Part shown: piece by piece, positions 54,294 to 64,000 of the stretch
Numbering within the stretch: the first letter of the stretch is position 1
Layout: each line of letters begins with the position of its first letter
DNA from: Amoebidium appalachense
Lineage: Eukaryota; Ichthyosporea
NCBI GenBank assembly: GCA_963693365.1
Contig: CAVNZM010000012.1
Span: 7,440,001-7,504,000, forward strand
Direction: 5' to 3'
Length of the DNA: 64,000 nucleotides
The notes under the pieces: generated by a model
What the model was told of the DNA's origin: nothing
Database searches by the model: none
Seen by the model: the letters and a program-made list of their open reading frames with translations, nothing else
Position numbers and translations under genes: made by a program

Positions 54294-55027
54294 CACAACA
54301 CACGAACATACATACATACGGTGTGCACACACAAACAGAGACGGGCAGGGTGTATACGAGCAGCCCGTGTGTGTGATCCTCAACACCCAGCATGGGGGGG
54401 ATCTTGGGTCTCTGGCCAGCACCACACTTGAGGCAGCAGGCATCACAGAGGGCAGCGCCATTCTCCGCCTGTTATTCCGCCCTACAGGTATTTGCCCCCC
54501 CCTTTGCCCCCCTCTTCCACCCAAATTCCGTTGTTGATTTTGTTGTTGTGGTGGTGGTGGTGGTGGTTGCCTGCTGTAAGTCCGTTTGTGCTTGCGTGTC
54601 TTTGTTGGGGATACATTGTGTGAACCTTTATATGTTTAGCTGTTTTAACATATCCCCCTCCCCCCCCCCCCCCCCCCCCTCCCCCCCCCCCCCCCCCCCC
54701 CCCACCTCCCCCCCCCCCCTCAATTCCGGCCTTTTTGCCTCCTCCTCCTTTCCCCTTTTCTCTTCCCATCCTCCTAAGAACGTAAGGGAAAGAAAAACAT
54801 CGCAACTATCTCAAAAGAACAGGAGAAGAGAAAAGAATGTGTGTGTGAATTAGGGGACTAAAGTGAGTGGCTATTTGAAACATACTATCTCCGCAATGAG
54901 AACCACCACGGGGGAGGCATCGTTTAAACATGAAAATGGAGAGAATGCCCCCCCCCCCCCCCCCTCCCCCCCCACCACCACCATTTCACCATCAGTAGCT
55001 GCTGTTGCCTTGGCTCGTCCTGCAAGG

Positions 55028-55113
<86 letters not shown>

Positions 55114-55185
55114 TACACTTCCGCTGACGCGCACACACACACACATACACACACACACACACACACACGCTCGCACACACACTCT

Positions 55186-55250
<65 letters not shown>

Positions 55251-55579
55251 CACACACGCTCGCACACACACACACACGTACACACACATTAATGAAGTGC
55301 CTGTGGCTGACCATTTGCCCCTTCATCCCTGCACAGACATTGCCTGGGAGGATGCAGAGACGCGATTGGCTCATCTGGACCAATCAGCAAAGGCCTTTGT
55401 GGACAATGCAGCAAGCGCTGCACAAAGGCTGGCTGAGGAGAGGCAGCAGGCACAGGCTCGGACCGCCCAAACCACGGGCAGACCCCAACAACCTGCGACC
55501 CGACCCGAAAGTATGGGAGCAGATCGGGATACGGACATGATAGACGCACCGGCACAGGTGTGTACGGGTGTGTGTTTGT

Positions 55580-55610
<31 letters not shown>

Positions 55611-56191
55611 TGGATGGGAAGGGTTGAATGTTGTGGGTGGGTGGGTGTTTGCTATGCTTTGTTTTTGGATTCGAGTTGTAACCTAAGGGCTGGTTTTTGG
55701 TTGTGTCACCGGGTGTGTAAGTATGGGGTCGAGTGGAGGGGCAACGTTCGTTTGGATGGGGGTTAGAGGGGGATTGGGGGGGGGGGGGGAGGGGGGAGGG
55801 GAGGGGAGAAGAATGACGGGAGGGGGGAGGGGGGGTCTGAAGTCTTGAAAGCCATCAGCATGGGTCTTTCCATGAGGGTGCAATGCATGACTAGCATATC
55901 GTGAGAGACGTGTGTGTGGGTAGCTGCAGAGCCGTACATGTGTTTAGGTGGATCATAGACATGCATGAATCCCCAGCATATGGTGCTTAGCATAGCACCC
56001 TGCGGGTATTGCACAGACATACACACCAGGCACATGCAACTATGAGCATTTTGACTGCAATCGCTTTTTAACTGCCACCTGAGGCTGCACAAACATCAGC
56101 TTGCGCTCATGCGCACACAAACACAACACATCTACACACCTCTCTTCTCTTATCCCTGTGCTTGCTACCCATCCACTCACCGATTCATTCC

Positions 56192-56247
<56 letters not shown>

Positions 56248-56262
56248 AAAAAAAAAAAAAAA

Positions 56263-56293
<31 letters not shown>

Positions 56294-56451
56294 CAAACAA
56301 GTAAAACAAAACAAAAATAAAAAACCAAAAGCACACATACACACACACACACCTACATCCCGAAACCCTCTCAACCCTCCCATTCACCCACACACACAGA
56401 CACAGTAGCACCCCACACCAACACCGCCCGTCACTCAACCAGTCAACATCA

Positions 56452-56498
<47 letters not shown>

Positions 56499-56947
56499 AA
56501 AAAAAAAAAAAAAGGAAAAAGCAAACAAGTAAGTAAGCAAACAAACAAAAAACCAAAAGCACACATATACACACACCTACTCAACCCACCCATTCACCCA
56601 CACGTACACAGCAGCATCCCACACCCACACCAACACCACCTGCCACTCTACCATCCAACATCTTCGGAGGAGGAGAAGAGGGGGTGGGTGAGGTCGAACC
56701 TATGGACTGGGAGAGAGACAGACCACCACCCCCGTCACATCAACAACAGAGGCGCCCCCCTGCCACTATGGGTGAACTGCTCGGAGTGTCGCTCGAACCT
56801 GAACCCATAAGGCCAGAGGAGGCTATGCCCTTCAAGGAGTTCAAGTTTCCTGAAAAGAAGTATGTGTGTTTGTGTGTGGGTGGATGGGTGTGGGAGAGTG
56901 GAGGTGGGGTGGGTGGGTGGGTGGGGGGAGAAGGAGGCGGGTTGGGG

Positions 56948-57006
<59 letters not shown>

Positions 57007-57650
57007 GGGTGTGGGTGGGTGGGTGGGTGGGTGGGGGGTAGGCATGTGTGTGCATGCATGCGTGCGTGTTGTGGGTGTGGGTGTGGGTGTGGGTGTGTGT
57101 GTGTGGATGGATGGGTGAGTGGGTGGGTGGTATTAAGGATCGTAGATATCGTATGCGTGTTTTCTAAGGGGAGGAAGAGGGTTCGGTTTGGGCGCCTCGG
57201 TGTGTATGGGTGTGTTGGGGGGGGAAGGGGGGGGGGGGGGGGGGATGGGGGAGGGGGTTGAGGTTCATAATAATGTATATTGGCATAATATTTGTAAATA
57301 TGTAGGGAGCTTGTTGGTTGTATTGAGAGTGCGTGTTGATTAAGGCGGGGTTGTGTGGTGGGATTTTTTTAGCCATGGGTGTTGGGTGCTTTTTCTTCCC
57401 TGTTTCTGTTGTAGTTAATTCGGCATCAGAGGTGTGTGCAAAAACCATTGTGCATGCTGCAAGCACACACGCCTGTGCGCCCGTGTGTGTGTACGTGCAT
57501 GCCTGCGTGGATGTGTGCCTGGTTGCGTGCGCGGCCGGGAGGGGAGGGGGGGTGAAGGGGGGGAGGGGAGAGGGGTTGAGGTGGCTGAGAATGTTTTTTG
57601 GCACAGAGTGGAGAAACCAGCTGGAGAGGGCGCAGGAGGTGAGCACGCGC

Positions 57651-57704
<54 letters not shown>

Positions 57705-57764
57705 ATGTGTGGGTGGGTATGGAGTACGTGTGTTCACCAAGGAGGACAGAAAGAGGCTGCTTGT

Positions 57765-57809
<45 letters not shown>

Positions 57810-58005
57810 GGGGGGGGAGAGGGGAAGTTTGGAAAGGGAGGGGAGGGAGGGGGGGGGGGGGGGGGGGGACGTGGCTAATCCGTTGCCGCTGGCCATTTGG
57901 TACAGTGCCCTATCATCATAAGGAGAAGGGGGTTGTGCGATAGTGGGTGGGAACCGCGCCCTGCTTTTCCTGAGGCAGACACTCTTGGACACGGAGGGGG
58001 AGGAT

Positions 58006-58042
<37 letters not shown>

Positions 58043-58962
58043 AATGGATTTTTTTGAAGAGGGGGGAGGGAGGGAGGGGGGGGGGAGGGGGTTGGGGGGA
58101 GGTTAGAAGGTAGGAGGGTGGAGAGAGTGAGGGCTGAGGAGGTGGAAGGACTGGAATCCTTATTTTTTCATTGGTGTTTCTTGAGGCGGGGTGAAAGGAG
58201 GGGTTCTGACACCCTATGGGCTACAGGCAGGCAGGCAGGACCGCATATTGCCAGGCAGGTGGCCGTGTTTGAGCTGGACTCGGCACAGACCCCCTCCTTT
58301 GACCTGCCAGATGAATTCTATGACGTCACAGGTATAGAACCCCCCCCCCCCTAGGATGGACTCTGCTTATTTTGCATACTGTTTTCGTTGCTGATGTTGC
58401 ATACTCGAATGTTTGCGTTTGCCTGTGTCCTGCACCGTGTTTCCCATCGTGTTCTTGTACTTCGTACCGCGTTCCCCCTTCCCACCCCCCCCCCCCCCCC
58501 CCCCCCCCCTCCCCCTTCCCCGGCCCGCTCCGCCCCGCTGGGGATTTAGCCTTCACCCACTGATTACCCAACACAATCTGTCTAGAGCCCGTTTTCTTGC
58601 CTTAAACAATCACCCATGCCTTCTGTTAACCTCTTTTAGCCTTTTTAGCCTAGTTTGGAATATTGCCCCCCCCCCCCCCCCCCTCCCCCCCCCCCCCCTT
58701 TCCTTCCTCCCCGACATACTCACACACTCACGCACCAAAAGACCAAAAGAGAAAAGGAAGGGGAAAAGAAAGGTAAAATAATAGAGGGGGGAAAGGGAAA
58801 GGTGTATTACTACCATCACCACTCTTGAGCTTTCTATATTAAGGCAAGCGTCGAGATGGGGGCAATGTGTGTGTATGTGTGTGAGCTTGTGTCCGTGCGC
58901 GTGCGCCTGTGCTTGTTTTGCTTGTTTTATATATTTATTTATTTATTTTATTTTATTATTAA

Positions 58963-59013
<51 letters not shown>

Positions 59014-59151
59014 TTTATTTTATTTGGGGGGGGGGGGGGGGGGGCACAAAGGGTGATTCGTTTCTAAGTGTGGGTGTGAGCAGTGGAGGATGTGCGTGTG
59101 ATGATCAAATGAATTGCTGAGGGCCAGTTTCCTGTTTTCTTTCTTTCTTTT

Positions 59152-59182
<31 letters not shown>

Positions 59183-60905
59183 ATTGTTTCTGAGTTTGTG
59201 TGTGAGCAGTGCAGGATGTGCGTTCGATGATACAGCGAATGGCTGAAAACCAGCAGGCCCCGGAGAAGAAACCCCTCAGCATGACCGGAAGGTGGATGCA
59301 TGCACGTGCACACACCTATAAATAGAATGATACTGAAAGTGCTAAGGAGCAAGGGTTCAATACAGACTATGTACGCTCTCAGACTACCAAGAATTAGCCG
59401 CCACAGCGGCTAAATTTGCCATGATAAATGACGTGATACTGATTTACTATCATATATAGTAGTGAATCGGTAAACCTCACATTCCATAGCAATCTTAGCC
59501 GGTGCCCGCTAAATTTTGCTAGTCTGACGGGGTACGTAGTCTGTTTTGAACCCTTTCTCCTTAAATGTATCCGGTTAATGCAGATTTACTTTGGGATTTC
59601 ATGGATGAGATGTCAAATGTATTGGAATAATACAATGATATTGGAACATGTAACAATATGTAGTCGGCATGAGGAAGTGCAAAACGGGCGCCCAGTAGGG
59701 AGGAGTGTGTGTGGGTGTGTTTGGCGGGGTGGGAGGAAAGATTTGGGGGAAGGGGGGAGGGGGAGGTCTAAGAAGTCTTTCACTGTTCTGAATTTGTGCG
59801 TGGACACAGGCTGCATGATGGGCTTGCAGAGAAGCTGTCCGACTACAAGACCACCGTGCTGCGCATACAGTTCCCTGACAGGTATCGTAGAGCCCCCCCT
59901 CCCCCCCCCCCCCCCCCCCCTCTCCCCCTCTTCATCTGCGTGCAGCATTGGGCAAGCTGGTGGGGATGACACTGCTCTGGGGGGGGGGGGGGGGGGGGGG
60001 GGTTCCGATGGGGCCTGGGGGGTATGGGCGGAGGAGTTTTGGGGGAGTCTGAAGAAAGAGGGGAACGATGGCAGAAAAAGAGAGAACCAGGAAGGAAGGG
60101 GGGGGGGGGGGGGGGGGGGGGCTGAGTAAGGGAGTGGGGAAGGGGGAGAGGGAAAGAGGGAGAGGGAGAGAAGCCTGGGGGGGGGGGGGGAGGGAGAGAG
60201 AGAGAGTAAGTGGTACAATTATGTCTTTTTTCACACGTATATTATGTACTCGCTCGATTTCTTGTGCATGCATGATCTTTCTCCCTTCCCATTCCCACCA
60301 CGACTCACCCACCATTCATACTACAGACGAGTGCTGCAAGGTACGTTTGAGCCCAAGGAGCCTCTGTCAAACTTGTTTGAGTTTGTGCGCACACATGTCG
60401 ACCCGTCCGTGGCCCGAGGGTTTGTCCTGTACACCACACCTCCGCGAAGGTTAGTGTTTCGCTCTTTTGTTTTTATATGATTTAATTGAATTTTTTAAGC
60501 TGTTGTGTGACTTCTGTTTTGGAATGCAGGTAACACTGGGTGCTGTAGTGGGCTGCTTGCTTGGTTTCATGAGAAGGCTGAGTTATTGCTCTTTTTCTTA
60601 GAGAGAGAAATGCAAATAGGAGGGCTGTGGTTGTGTAGCGAGCTGGTTATGGGGCTCAGGTGGTGGGTGGTGGGATGAAGGAAGCCGGTTGCAGAGGACC
60701 AGTGGTAAAAACCAACCTCCAGTTGATCAAGTACATACTCTCTGGGGGTCTTAACGAGACTGTGTGTGCGAGCCCGAGTCCCGCTGTTGTGTATGTATGT
60801 GTGCGCGTGCTGAGAGGGTGAGGCTGGCTTGGGGGTGTATTTTTTTTCTTTTTCTTCTTCTTTCTTTTTCTTTTTCTTTTCTTTTTTCTTTCTTTCTTTT
60901 TTCTT

Positions 60906-60938
<33 letters not shown>

Positions 60939-61721
60939 GGGGGGGGGGGGTTCTAATTGTGTGTTTGCATTTATGGAGAAGGCGAGGGGGGTTGACGCGG
61001 GGGGAGGGAGGGGGGGGGGGAGGGGGGGGGGAGGATGAATACGGGGAGCATCTGTATAGGTGTTGTGTTGTGGCATGATGCTAACAATGTTATCAGGAAA
61101 CTAATGGTGTTGTTGTTGCTATTTGGGAACCAACGCTGTTTGTTTCATTATTAGGGTGCTAGCGGTGTAACAGTTGTCCTTTCTTTTATTAACCTCTTCG
61201 GGCCTGCACTAATTGATTTTGGCGGCAGCCGGCCAGCTCTAAACAGCTCCAAGCAACTCTATTGCGGCTCAAAATCGATAGAAAAAGCTCAAATAAATTG
61301 TAATTATCGACACGTATGTGTCTTACCTACTTACGTTTCTAAGGTGGTTTGGGGAAAATATCATTATTTCGTATACTTTTGTATCTGTTTCTGTGTTTCT
61401 GACCATCTAGGGAAATTGCCGGTATGAACAGGTTAATTTACTTAGTCTACCGGTGCTGTGTTTTCTTATAGGGAATGAAAATCGAAGGCGTTGCCTTTCC
61501 GTATTAGGGGACTGACGGTGTCATCTTTCCTTATCAGCGAGCTGCGCGAGAGCAAGGTGACCTCTTTGCTGCAAGCCGGCCTTGTTCCTGCTGCCGTCGT
61601 GCACTTCAAGCCACCCACTGATGGTTCGTTCGTGTTCCACCTACCCTTCCCCTCCCCTTTTTTTTCCCCCCCTAACCAAAGCCCCCGCACGTTTAGCCTT
61701 TCTTCCCCCTTTTCTGGGAAA

Positions 61722-61754
<33 letters not shown>

Positions 61755-62405
61755 CGTGTGTGTGTGTGTGTGTTTTTGCATTTCCCCCCCCCCCCCCCCC
61801 CCCCCCCCCTCCCCCCCCCTCCTTTTTTCCATCGGATTCCCCAACCTCAGGCTGCCCAGCCCGCTGTCCTTCTTATCCACTCTTCACCTCGTCCTCGTAG
61901 GTGGGAATATATCGTTTCTTATTTAGGGATATAGAAAAGTTTGGGGGAGGGGGGGGGGGTGAGGGGCATTTATCTTTGCGCTTTCTATTAGAAGAATGGC
62001 GTAGTCTGCGTACTCACCTACCCACCATATTTTTGGGACAATAAATAGATGAACATGAAACGTGTGCACGAATACGATACGTGGCTGCACAGAGATGACC
62101 CAGGCACACACTTATTAAATCCCCCACCGCTCTCCCAACACACATACACACAATGTCACGCACATGTGCACACACACCCACTAGGCCCCTGCAAAAATAT
62201 CCCGGAAATGGCCCCTGAATATCAAATGGAAATATCCCGAAATACCCCGTAAAACAGGCCCAGAATATCACGAAATATCCCAAGAAGTTCCCTGAATATC
62301 GAAAAAATATTTTCTGTACCCCTGAATATCAAGAAATATCGCGCAACACGGGATATTTTTTCGGGATATTTGATACTTGGGATTTTTTTTGCAAGGGCCT
62401 GACAT

Positions 62406-62475
<70 letters not shown>

Positions 62476-62717
62476 CAGCCGCACGCAGATGTCTCCGTCA
62501 AGACACCATCGACGCCCACGGCACGACCTACCAAGCTGCCCAATCAACTGCGACCTGGAAAGCATCCCAACCTCCTAGCAACCAATCACAAAGCACCTCC
62601 GTCAATCAGAATTCTCGCCAACAGCCCCCCCGGGCTCCAGGGGGAGGTATGGGGGGTATCAGGGGTGGTGGGGCACAGGGGGGCGGGGTGCCACAGTGGA
62701 TGAGGTTGGGCAAGTAG
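50927..62717 (+). CDS. ASPSCR1-like: TUG/ASPSCR1-like UBX-domain protein, 13 exons
   Basis: Exons: 50927-51016, 52122-52283, 52809-52942, 54339-54487, 55337-55557, 56615-56859, 57607-57638, 58227-58331, 59210-59291, 59810-59881, 60327-60449, 61538-61623, 62479-62717. The sum is 1740 nt and 579 residues (human ASPSCR1 is about 550); all phases agree. The N-terminal ubiquitin-like part ([20 protein letters not shown], then [14 protein letters not shown]) and second ubiquitin-like part ([25 protein letters not shown]) are followed by a Pro/Gln linker. Next come the segment [10 protein letters not shown]...[11 protein letters not shown], the UBX domain ([54 protein letters not shown]) and the C-terminal motif [12 protein letters not shown]-family proteins bind p97/Cdc48 and tether vesicles at Golgi/endosomal membranes. 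The small exon 57607-57638 and the weak donor GTTCGT at 61624 are the least certain points. Confidence 0.82.
51241..51320 (+). repeat. T(n)G(n) tract and G-rich run
   Basis: About 19 T then G, then another G-rich run to 51310, in intron 1 of the TUG-like gene. Confidence 0.9.
51964..52060 (-). repeat. Dispersed G-headed repeat, minus-strand copy in TUG-like intron 1
   Basis: Read on the minus strand: G run, GTTAGAAAGCGTTACAG, then ATGCATACACG and GCATACAGAATGCAG words, as in the plus-strand family members. Orientation is antisense to the TUG-like gene. Confidence 0.5.
52528..52705 (+). repeat. (GT)n array, then (GT)nG(n)
   Basis: About 80 nt of GT, a duplicated CTGGAGGCACTTGT word, then a second (GT)n leading into about 26 G. 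In intron 2 of the TUG-like gene. Confidence 0.9.
53747..53881 (+). repeat. 21-bp minisatellite, six full units
   Basis: Units of TGTGGTTTTGGTCTTGCGGA plus T, with C/T variation, in exact 21-bp register (53747, 53768, and so on). Because 21 is a multiple of three, it gives repetitive open frames on both strands. It lies in intron 3 of the TUG-like gene and is not called as coding. Confidence 0.9.
54658..54720 (+). repeat. Poly-C rich tract
   Basis: About 60 bp of C with few T/A interruptions in intron 4 of the TUG-like gene. Confidence 0.9.
55029..55276 (+). repeat. (CA)n block
   Basis: Two long (CA)n arrays (about 55029-55111 and 55130-55247) with CTCGC/CGCGCG interruptions, about 60 bp before the exon 5 acceptor of the TUG-like gene. 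Confidence 0.95.
56192..56668 (+). repeat. Tandem duplication spanning the acceptor side of TUG-like exon 6
   Basis: Two units, about 56192-56451 and 56452-56668. Each starts with C(n)A(n), then GCAAACAAGTAA, AACCAAAAGCACACAT, CCCATTCACCCACAC and CACCCAC/CATCCCAC words, ending in CCA(A/G)TCAACATCAT or CCATCCAACATCTT. The second unit carries the acceptor and 5' part of exon 56615-56859. In the first unit the following exon body is replaced by the next C(n)A(n). Confidence 0.75.
56940..57004 (+). repeat. Poly-G run of about 55 nt
   Basis: Long pure G run in intron 6 of the TUG-like gene, after GTGGGTGG repeats. Confidence 0.95.
58340..58510 (-). repeat. Dispersed G-headed repeat, minus-strand copy in TUG-like intron 8
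   Basis: On the minus strand: G run, GTACGAAGTACAAGAACACG, GTGCAGGACACAGGC, AACATTCGAGTATGCAACAT and AAATAAGCAGAGTCCATCC, in the same order as the plus-strand copies near 18.8 and 29.5 kb. Antisense to the TUG-like gene. Confidence 0.7.
58967..59043 (+). repeat. (TA)n and TTTAT repeats followed by poly-G
   Basis: TA repeat of about 30 nt, TTTATATTTAT units and a G run of about 18 nt, in intron 8 of the TUG-like gene. Confidence 0.9.
59050..59126 (+). repeat. Decayed copy of the acceptor and start of TUG-like exon 9
   Basis: GTGTGAGCAGTGGAGGATGTGCG followed by ATGATCAAATGAATTGCTGA parallels the true exon start at 59210 (GTGTGAGCAG, then GCAGGATGTGCG, ATGATACAGCGAATGGCTGA). The copy has an in-frame TGA early on. 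Both copies follow a T-rich/G run. Confidence 0.75.
59347..59560. mobile_element. Foldback MITE-like element, arms of about 80 bp
   Basis: The left end GGAGCAAGGGTTCAATACAG pairs with the right end CTGTTTTGAACCCTTTCTCC. Pairing continues through ACAGACTA(T/C)GTAC, TCAGACTA and the AGCCG...CGGCTAA words with few mismatches. No open reading frame. It sits in intron 9 of the TUG-like gene. Confidence 0.75.
60853..60952 (+). repeat. (TTTC)n, poly-T and poly-G compound tract
   Basis: Pyrimidine tract, about 25 T, then about 13 G, in intron 11 of the TUG-like gene. Confidence 0.9.
62183..62400. mobile_element. Foldback element with AATATC-rich interior
   Basis: The ends AGGCCCCTGCAAAAATATCC and GATTTTTTTTGCAAGGGCCT are inverted repeats. 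Inside are many AAATATCCC, GAATATC and GGGATATTT words in both orientations, so the whole 218 bp can fold back. It lies in intron 12 of the TUG-like gene just before a (CA)n that ends at the last acceptor. Confidence 0.7.
62408..62474 (+). repeat. (CA)n array abutting the last TUG-like acceptor
   Basis: About 66 nt of CA ending in ACAACAG, the acceptor of exon 62479-62717. Confidence 0.95.
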
Positions 62718-62862
62718 ATTGCGATGGTTTGGGTTTGAATTTAATGTGCCACAAATTGTTACTTTCTGTCCGAATATCTGCCTTTCCCTTACTCCTCGTT
62801 AAGACTTTCTTTGTGTTTCGTGTCTTTTTTTACTCTTCTTCTGCTTTTTCTTTCTTTCTTTC

Positions 62863-62901
<39 letters not shown>

Positions 62902-63184
62902 GCCCTCCCACTTCTACATTTTTTCTGGGAAGGGGGAAGATGGGATGTCATGCAATTGAATATCTCTTTCTGGCGTGAAGCAAGTATGCTGGCACATACT
63001 TCAAGTCAGACTCTACGTAGACGAGGTTTCTTCTCGGCACTGTTCGGTGGGTGAATGCTTCTGTAAATGTGAATGTATATAAATATATAGAGGTGTGGCG
63101 TCTTGTGCATGAATTATGATTGTGCCAACACCAACAGTATTTATTCATATCTGGGGCCCCTGGATGCAAGCCTTTAAAGCAAGG
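62718..63184. other. Presumed 3' flank of the TUG-like gene
   Basis: Unique sequence with a poly-T of about 35 nt near 62866-62900. No canonical AATAAA found by eye within 500 bp of the stop, and no further gene. Confidence 0.45.
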
Positions 63185-63444
63185 TCCGTATCTACCATTT
63201 TAGACCCGATCGAGGTTGATCCGATCGAGGATTCCAAATGGGCCTGGCGCGGCTTGTGAATCTCTCGAATCTATCGATCACATTTACTCAATCAAGGATG
63301 TGACGTCATCTGGGCCTCTTTTACGTCACGCCCTCGATTGCGTATTTATGATTGATATATTCGAGAGATTCACAAGCCGCGCCAGGCCCAATTAAAATCC
63401 TCGATCGGATCAACCTCGATCGAGTCTAAAATGTTAGATACGGA
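63185..63444. mobile_element. Foldback MITE-like element, arms of about 90 bp
   Basis: The left arm runs TCCGTATCT, TTTTAGAC, GATCGAGGTTGATCCGATCG, GGGCCTGGCGCGGCTTGTGA and ATCTCTCGAAT. The right arm is its reverse complement with few mismatches. The loop contains GTGACGTCAT and TACGTCACG words. No open reading frame. This is the cleanest foldback in the window. Confidence 0.88.
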
Positions 63445-63717
63445 GGTTGGTTTAAGGGAACACACACTTGAGTCAGTCTGTTTCGTAAAAATTGTACCGG
63501 TTGTGAGTCGGGTGAGATTTATTACCGTTGTGCATGTAAAGCAGATATGATTTCGAATGCCGGGACTTGTACATGGGAAAACAAACGCTGAAAGTCACCT
63601 ATTTCTCCTATTTGGGAGATATATGGATCCGGAGGCCTTGGTGTCACAGTTTATCCATTTAAACATATGTGCTCTGCATTTTTAGTCAGTCTCAGGCTGA
63701 CCCCCTCCCCCCCCCCC

Positions 63718-63788
<71 letters not shown>

Positions 63789-64000
63789 CCTCTCCCCCCC
63801 CTCCCCCCCTTCCCCGGCCTCTCGCCCTCCTCTCTCCCTCCCTCCCGCTCCGATCCGGGGCGTCCAACCCACTACCCTCCCACTACGGCCACTTACGTTC
63901 TGTCAGGTATCACGTACGTACCTGCCACCTACTGAGATGGCTCCTTATTTTTCCTTACACATTCAGCGAACACTGGACTCTATCGAACCGTCGAGGTGCC
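63445..64000. other. Right-end flank with a C(n)(TC)n microsatellite
   Basis: Unique to 63.69 kb, then about 22 C and a (TC)n of about 55 nt (63730-63783). The last 30 bp follow a possible acceptor (CACATTCAG) and could be an exon start of another plus-strand gene, but there is too little sequence to tell. Confidence 0.5.

Noticed and set aside
54863-55030. Possible extra TUG-like exon with [21 protein letters not shown]
   Set aside because: No clear acceptor/donor pair in phase; exon 54487 to 55337 already agrees in phase 1.
57661-57780. Possible extra TUG-like exon with [13 protein letters not shown]
   Set aside because: No usable acceptor before it, and adding it breaks the phase between exons 57638 and 58227.

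Overview
This window is eukaryotic nuclear DNA, intron-rich and loaded with simple repeats. Protein-coding sequence is cut into exons of roughly 30-600 bp, with GT-AG boundaries and consistent codon phase. Introns and intergenic DNA are full of poly-G/poly-C runs (often 20-60 nt), (GT)n/(AC)n arrays and compound tracts. Most long open frames in the window (poly-Pro, poly-Gly, His-Thr or Cys-Val repeats) are artefacts of these tracts. The gene content (a myosin-V-type DIL domain, a TUG/ASPSCR1 orthologue, DOMON domains, a hotdog thioesterase, a Ser/Thr kinase) fits a microbial or early-branching eukaryote. I cannot fix the lineage from the sequence. All gene models were built by hand from splice sites, codon phase and remembered family patterns.

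Layout. 0.4-4.0 kb (minus): a secreted tandem-DOMON protein running off the left edge. 4-12 kb: intergenic DNA with a large (GA)n array and a fragment resembling the 3' end of a LINE. 12.0-13.3 kb (plus): an intronless Ser/Thr kinase with one frameshift. 16.1-32.9 kb (minus): a 16-exon gene for a predicted 661-residue protein with an N-terminal coiled-coil-like region and a complete myosin-V-type DIL (cargo-binding) domain, but no motor. 34.75-35.64 kb: a near-perfect 444-bp tandem duplication. 36.4-39.4 kb (minus): a four-exon gene for a GPI-anchor-type surface glycoprotein of unknown family. 43.7-46.0 kb (plus): its decayed inverted duplicate. 47.5-49.5 kb (minus): a two-exon hotdog thioesterase with an N-terminal leader; a decayed partial copy sits at about 42.75 kb. 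50.9-62.7 kb (plus): a 13-exon TUG/ASPSCR1-like gene (579 residues; ubiquitin-like N-terminus, UBX domain, conserved C-terminal motif). The right end holds foldback elements and microsatellites.

The genes do not form an operon-like unit. The thioesterase and TUG-like genes are divergently arranged around about 1.4 kb. The DIL protein (vesicle cargo/tether) and the TUG-like protein (p97/Cdc48 adaptor, vesicle retention) both belong to membrane traffic in general, but nothing here shows that they act together.

The most interesting signals are structural. Many introns start with (GT)n or end in (CA)nCAG right at the splice sites. A G-headed dispersed repeat lies antisense to every host gene in which I found it. 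Partial tandem copies of exon edges recur in two genes. Poly-G runs sit consistently 3' of T, GT or GA runs. There are also several foldback (MITE-like) elements.
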